Shown here in pieces: positions 60,294 to 64,000 of a stretch of 64,000 bases of DNA. The stretch comes from DATKWD01 sp963704815 (GTDB taxonomy: Bacteria > Actinomycetota > Acidimicrobiia > Acidimicrobiales > Salinilacustritrichaceae), in contig CAVPHU010000001.1 of the NCBI GenBank assembly GCA_963704815.1, forward strand, positions 806,001-870,000, written 5' to 3'. Position numbers and translations under genes: made by a program. A model generated the notes under the pieces. It was not told where the DNA came from and searched no databases. It saw only the letters and a list, made by a program, of their open reading frames with translations. Position 1 is the first letter of the stretch; every line of letters begins with the position of its first letter.

Positions 60294-62738
60294 TCAGCCC
60301 GCCAACACGAGCAGTGCTCCTGCCCCGACGACGAGCCCGACGGCCGCACGCGCCTTCCAACTTGGCAAGATCGCATGACGCTTCTCGCCACGTCCGATCG
60401 GCACCATGAGCGATCCGGCGACGGCCAGGCCGGCGAGCGCCGCGGCACCCACCCGCTTCGGTGACAGCAGCCCGATCGGCGTGTCGAACGAGGACTGCGG
60501 CATATCTGGGTCGGCTGCGATCGCGGATTCGCCGAAGCGGGCCGCCTGGAGGAGCGGGCGCGCCGCGTCAGCCGTGGGGTCGTGCAGGTCGGGCGTGATG
60601 TCGAGCGTCGTCCAGGTCTCGCCTGCATCGACCGACCGGTAGAGGTGGTCGTCGGCGATCCCGAAGATGGTGCGGTCGACGGCGTAGTCGGGCGAGAACA
60701 GGATCGGCTCGCTGACGGGAAGGTAGAAGCTCTCGAACACCACTTGCTGTGCGAGGAGTTGGGGCGCCATGGCCTCGAACGTTTGACCTCGGTCCTTGGA
60801 GCGGAACAGGCCCAGTCCCCTGGCGGACACCAGAAGCGTCCCGTCGTTCGCGTAGTCCGGCGAGATCGCGAGGCCCTCGATCACCGCCCTGCCGAAGGGC
60901 GCGTCTGCCACGACCTCGAAGTTCTTCCCACCGTCCCGGGTCACCTGGAGACCTCGCCGGGTGCCCACCCAGGCGCTCGCGTCCGCCGCGAACTCGGGCG
61001 AGACGACCATGGCGGTGATGTCGTCGCCGACGTCGGTCTCGGCGGCGACGAAGGTCTGTGCGCCGTCGCGACTGGTCAGCACACCCGCATCGGTCCCGAC
61101 CATGATCGTGTCGTCGGTGGCGAAGTCGGGCGACACGGCCATGGTGAAGATCTCGACGTCGTTGATGCCGTCGAGGCGTTCGATCGACTCCACATCGCCG
61201 CTGTAGCGGAAGATCTTGCCGGTGTCCGTGCCGAAGAACGCGGTCTGGTCGTTGGCGAAGTCGGGCGAGAACGCAGGGATGAGGTAGTCCGCGGGAAACT
61301 CGCCTTCGACCACCAGGCCGTCGGGCTGATGGTGTCGCCACAGCCCCCCGGCATCGGTGGTCTCGAAGTAGTACCCCCGGACCCCGGTGAACATCTTCCG
61401 GCTGTCCGCGAAGTCGGGGTAGAACGCCACCCCGTTCAGCCGCGCCACGTAATCGGGCTGTTCCGTCCACTGGGAGGTGAACGCGAGGCCGTCGTTCACG
61501 GCGGCGAACGAGTCACCGCCGTCGGTCGAGAGGTGAACACCGTTGATGTAGGTGGCCACCACGATCGTCTGGTCGTTTCCGTAGTCGGGAGAGATGTCGA
61601 AGCCAGCGATGTTGGTGGAGGCCTGCGTCGACAGGTACGTCCAGGGCTGGTCGATGCCCACCGACCGGTACAGACCGTCGAAGGTCCCGTAGAACAAGAC
61701 CGGCTCGTCGCCGCCTTGCGCATCGGCGACCTCGAGGTCATTGAAGTTGGGCGCGCCGATGCGGTCGGCCATCTCGTCCTTGGTCAACCCATCGAAGACC
61801 GAGACCCAGGACGAACCGCCGTCGTCGGAGAAGAAGGCCCCGTCGTTGCTCGTCGACACCCACAACCGCATGCCACCATCGGGACGCTCGGCCGTCGTCA
61901 CGTCCATCACCAGCAGATCGGTCAACCCGTCTTCACGGGCATCCAGTTCCTGACCACCCGTGAAGGACGACCCACCGTCGTCGCTGGTGAACAGACCACC
62001 CTTCTCGGTGCCCACGAAGAGGGTCGAGTCCTCGGCGAATTCGAGGCTCGGCGCGATGGCATGAATCGCACCGTTGCGCCGGCCATCGAGATCGGTGGTC
62101 TCCCACGTCGAAGCACCGTCGGTCGACACGTGGAGCACCCCTTCTCGGTCGCCGATCGCGAGGAAGTCGGGATCACCCGGAAGGAACGCGACTGCGGTCG
62201 CTTCCAGGATGTCGGGAACGACCTCCCATGTCGTGCCGCCCGTGCGGCTCAGCGACACGACCCCCTCGGGTCCCGCCCCGAGGGCGACCACGAGGTCTTC
62301 GTCGTCGGGTGAGGCCTCGATCACGAGGATCGAGGTGCCATCGAGGTCGCCCGTGACGTTGCTCCAGACCGAGCCGCCGTCGTTCGACCGGTAGACGCCG
62401 CCGCCGCCGCGGGTGGCGACGTACACGACCTGTGGGTCGGCTGCCGTGGTGGTGAGCGACGACATCACCGACCGGTTGTCGAGCCCGTTCACCAGCCGCG
62501 ACCAGGTTTCGCCGCCATCGGTCGACTTCATCAGCCGGGCTCGCGAGATGGTGAACACGGTGTCGCTCTGCGCGAAGTCGGTCGCGGGAGCGATGTCGAC
62601 GATGTTGTCGTGCGGGGTGTGGGCCGCGGCCTCCGGGGCGAACAGGACCGAGCCCGACGCGATGATCAGCCAGAGCGCGACCACCGCCATCGTGCGCGAG
62701 GGACCGCGCCGCGGCTGGTCTCTCACGTGATCCACCAT
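60294..62738 (-). CDS. Large secreted beta-propeller-like (BNR/Ycf48-type) protein with C-terminal membrane anchor
   Basis: About 814 residues. From ATG 62736-62738 a twin-Arg-flavoured signal sequence (MVDHVRDQPRRGPSRTM, then VALWLIIASGSVLFAPEAAA) precedes many copies of a blade pattern: S(P)DFANDxT...GT..G(L/V)..S.DGG.TW. Examples are FSPDFANDQTAFFGTD, VSPDFATDDTIMVGTD, ISPDYANDGTLLVSA and FSPDYAVDRTIFGIAD. C-terminal VGAAALAGLAVAGSLMV and AAVGLVVGAGALLVLA could be membrane spans. Resembles photosystem-assembly Ycf48-like and sialidase-type propellers; no catalytic role is evident. Confidence 0.75.
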   Translation of the reverse strand: MVDHVRDQPRRGPSRTMAVVALWLIIASGSVLFAPEAAAHTPHDNIVDIAPATDFAQSDTVFTISRARLMKSTDGGETWSRLVNGLDNRSVMSSLTTTAADPQVVYVATRGGGGVYRSNDGGSVWSNVTGDLDGTSILVIEASPDDEDLVVALGAGPEGVVSLSRTGGTTWEVVPDILEATAVAFLPGDPDFLAIGDREGVLHVSTDGASTWETTDLDGRRNGAIHAIAPSLEFAEDSTLFVGTEKGGLFTSDDGGSSFTGGQELDAREDGLTDLLVMDVTTAERPDGGMRLWVSTSNDGAFFSDDGGSSWVSVFDGLTKDEMADRIGAPNFNDLEVADAQGGDEPVLFYGTFDGLYRSVGIDQPWTYLSTQASTNIAGFDISPDYGNDQTIVVATYINGVHLSTDGGDSFAAVNDGLAFTSQWTEQPDYVARLNGVAFYPDFADSRKMFTGVRGYYFETTDAGGLWRHHQPDGLVVEGEFPADYLIPAFSPDFANDQTAFFGTDTGKIFRYSGDVESIERLDGINDVEIFTMAVSPDFATDDTIMVGTDAGVLTSRDGAQTFVAAETDVGDDITAMVVSPEFAADASAWVGTRRGLQVTRDGGKNFEVVADAPFGRAVIEGLAISPDYANDGTLLVSARGLGLFRSKDRGQTFEAMAPQLLAQQVVFESFYLPVSEPILFSPDYAVDRTIFGIADDHLYRSVDAGETWTTLDITPDLHDPTADAARPLLQAARFGESAIAADPDMPQSSFDTPIGLLSPKRVGAAALAGLAVAGSLMVPIGRGEKRHAILPSWKARAAVGLVVGAGALLVLAG

Positions 62739-62831
62739 GAAGGCGGCGAGGTTAGCGACCATGCGCGGCAATCCTCGCGCGGTCGGAGGGGTCGCCCGCT
62801 GGCCCGCCCACCACTCGGCGTAGCCGCTGAC

Positions 62832-63674
62832 TCACGATAGGCGAGGGTCCGTCGGTACGTCGGAAGCCGTGAGCACGTCGAGAACGGCCTCGAGGTCGGC
62901 CCCGTCGACCTCGCGCAGGTCGGCCATCCGCCGGTACACCTCCGCGGCGGCCGCACTGAAGTCCCCCGGCAGACCCACCGCTTCGAAGGCGGCCCGATGC
63001 TCCTCCATCTCGCCGACGAAGCGCCACGCCTTGGGAGCGGTGGCGGTCGCGGTGGCCGCGACGCGTGCGGCGAGGTCGGGCATCGAGGTCGCCCACTCGG
63101 CATCGAGGGCGTCCTCGACACCCTCGGCGCGGGCCAGGGCCCGAATGGTCAGCAGCATCGCGGACGACGCCTTGGTCCAGGTGGCGAAGCCGGTCTTCAC
63201 CGCCGATGCCGCACCGATTGGACCGTCGATCACCCTGACCTCGAGCGGCGAGTCGCTCCACAGCTGCGCCACCGCACCGGCGCCGTCGCCCGAGAGGTAC
63301 AGGCGTGTGGTCCCGGCCCGGGTGACGGGGGGCCCGACGATCCCCCCGTCGACGAACTCGGCGAATCGTCCTGCGATGGCCCGGGCGGTGTGGGGCGCGA
63401 TCGCGTTGACATCGACGTACACCCCACCGAATCCGGCGTCGGCGACTCGTGCCGCCACCTCGCCTGCGGCACCGGGCGGACACACCGACACGATCACCTC
63501 GCTCTCGGCGACGAAGTGATCGAAGGACGGCGCCGCGTCGATGCCTGCGGCCTCGGCCCGAGCGATGGTCGCCTCGGAGCGGCCATCGGGCGACCAGAAC
63601 GGTCGCGCCCGCACGCACGCCGCCAGGGACGCTCCCATCGCGCCAGGGTGAAGGAAGCCGACGGAGGTCACCAC
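62832..63674 (-). CDS. NAD(P)-binding 6-phosphogluconate-dehydrogenase-like protein (DUF1932)
   Basis: A 280-residue protein. Rossmann fold with VGFLHPGAMGASLAA at the N-terminus, the substrate-loop VDGGIVGPPVTRAGTTRLYLSG, and the helical DUF1932-type C-terminal domain (IGAASAVKTGFATWTKASSAML). Start GTG 63672-63674 is chosen; a second GTG follows directly. Substrate unknown; members include dehydrogenases acting on hydroxy-acids. Confidence 0.82.
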   Translation of the reverse strand: MVTSVGFLHPGAMGASLAACVRARPFWSPDGRSEATIARAEAAGIDAAPSFDHFVAESEVIVSVCPPGAAGEVAARVADAGFGGVYVDVNAIAPHTARAIAGRFAEFVDGGIVGPPVTRAGTTRLYLSGDGAGAVAQLWSDSPLEVRVIDGPIGAASAVKTGFATWTKASSAMLLTIRALARAEGVEDALDAEWATSMPDLAARVAATATATAPKAWRFVGEMEEHRAAFEAVGLPGDFSAAAAEVYRRMADLREVDGADLEAVLDVLTASDVPTDPRLS

Positions 63675-63820
63675 CGCATCATCGCGCGGGCGCCGACCTC
63701 CGTCAGTCCAGGTCCTCGACCGACGCGCCCGGCGGCGGTCGCGACGCAGCGAGGCGGGACGGGCGGGCAGCGGTGGGTCTCCGCTGAGACCGCCTCACGA
63801 TCGATCTGTAAGATCATGAG

Positions 63821-64000
63821 ATGAGCGAGGCACTTTCGGAGAGCGGCTTTCCGAGCACCACTGAACCCATGTTCGAAGCCAACTCCTTGGGTGGAGACCC
63901 GACCGCGCTCCGCGAGAGACTGGCTCGAGACGGCTACTTGTTGTTTCGGGACGTGCTCCCTGTCGCGAAGCTGCGGAGCCTGCGGGCACGGATCACCGAA
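63821..64000 (+). CDS. Partial phytanoyl-CoA dioxygenase-like protein
   Basis: ATG 63821 opens a frame running off the window. The visible 60 residues include FEANSLGGDPTALRERLARD then GYLLFRDVLPVAKLRSLRARI, the typical first helix and strand of PhyH-family Fe(II)/2-oxoglutarate dioxygenases. A TAAGAT box at 63810-63815 could be its -10 element. The catalytic HxD motif would lie outside the window, so activity cannot be confirmed. Confidence 0.6.
   Translation, partial: MSEALSESGFPSTTEPMFEANSLGGDPTALRERLARDGYLLFRDVLPVAKLRSLRARITE

Noticed and set aside
63703..63798. 31-codon minus-strand frame ending SVEDLD
   Set aside because: Short, Arg/Pro-rich, no ribosome binding site and no recognisable pattern. 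It may be chance in a GC-rich gap.

Overview
The window is high-GC chromosomal DNA (about 70% GC by eye, strong C/G third-position bias) from an actinobacterium. Class Acidimicrobiia (Ilumatobacter-like) is my inference. It rests on the actinobacterial housekeeping gene order, a Kgd-type 2-oxoglutarate dehydrogenase, GTP-type PEP carboxykinase, a WhiG-like sigma factor, a mycothiol-type PIG-L deacetylase and a DUF222/HNH protein. No tRNA, rRNA, CRISPR array, insertion sequence or prophage was recognised. No stretch longer than about 250 bases lacks a gene or a recognisable signal.

From 0 to 39.4 kb lies the long actinobacterial information-processing cluster, mostly on the minus strand. Read from high to low coordinates it runs: fakA-like, recG, rsmD, coaD, a coiled-coil DivIVA-like gene, ilvA, an acetolactate-synthase-like gene, yceD, rpmF, plsX, an acpP-rnc fusion, mutM, smc, ftsY, a BON gene, ffh, rpsP, khpA, rimM, trmD, rplS, lepB, yraN, comM, dprA, xerC, a whiG-like sigma factor, an M23/hydrolase gene, rpsB, tsf, pyrH, frr and the start of probable cdsA. 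Lineage-specific additions break the usual order: a MoxR-DUF58-VWA module and a cold-shock gene between ftsY and smc, an HNH nuclease and a pyridoxamine-oxidase-like gene between rpmF and yceD, amino-acid genes between yceD and coaD, and a small zinc ribbon next to rsmD.

From 39.5 to 53.2 kb the content is mixed metabolic and nucleic-acid genes: a cold-shock-like protein, PEP carboxykinase, a stand-alone RAM domain, a ferritin-like protein, a PIG-L deacetylase, alpha-methylacyl-CoA racemase, galactokinase, a PH-SHOCT membrane protein, a small zincin, UvrD2 helicase with HRDC, a thioesterase, exonuclease III, a NYN-S1-histone-H1-like protein and a HAD phosphatase. From 53.2 to 64 kb are kgd (badly frameshifted), a secreted beta-helix protein, the ABC-F factor EttA, a large secreted beta-propeller-like protein, a DUF1932 oxidoreductase and the start of a phytanoyl-CoA dioxygenase-like gene.

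Many essential genes carry single-base frameshifts, dense in rpsB-frr (0.1-3.1 kb) and kgd (53.3-56.9 kb) and sporadic elsewhere. Because these genes cannot plausibly be dead, I treat the shifts as assembly errors and give whole-gene coordinates. I found no convincing complete undescribed system. The best leads are the in-frame acyl-carrier-protein/RNase III fusion, the NYN-S1-H1-like protein, a structured leader upstream of rpsB, the M23-like/lipase fusion with a degenerate zinc site, and a perfect triple 17-bp repeat at the recG 3' end.
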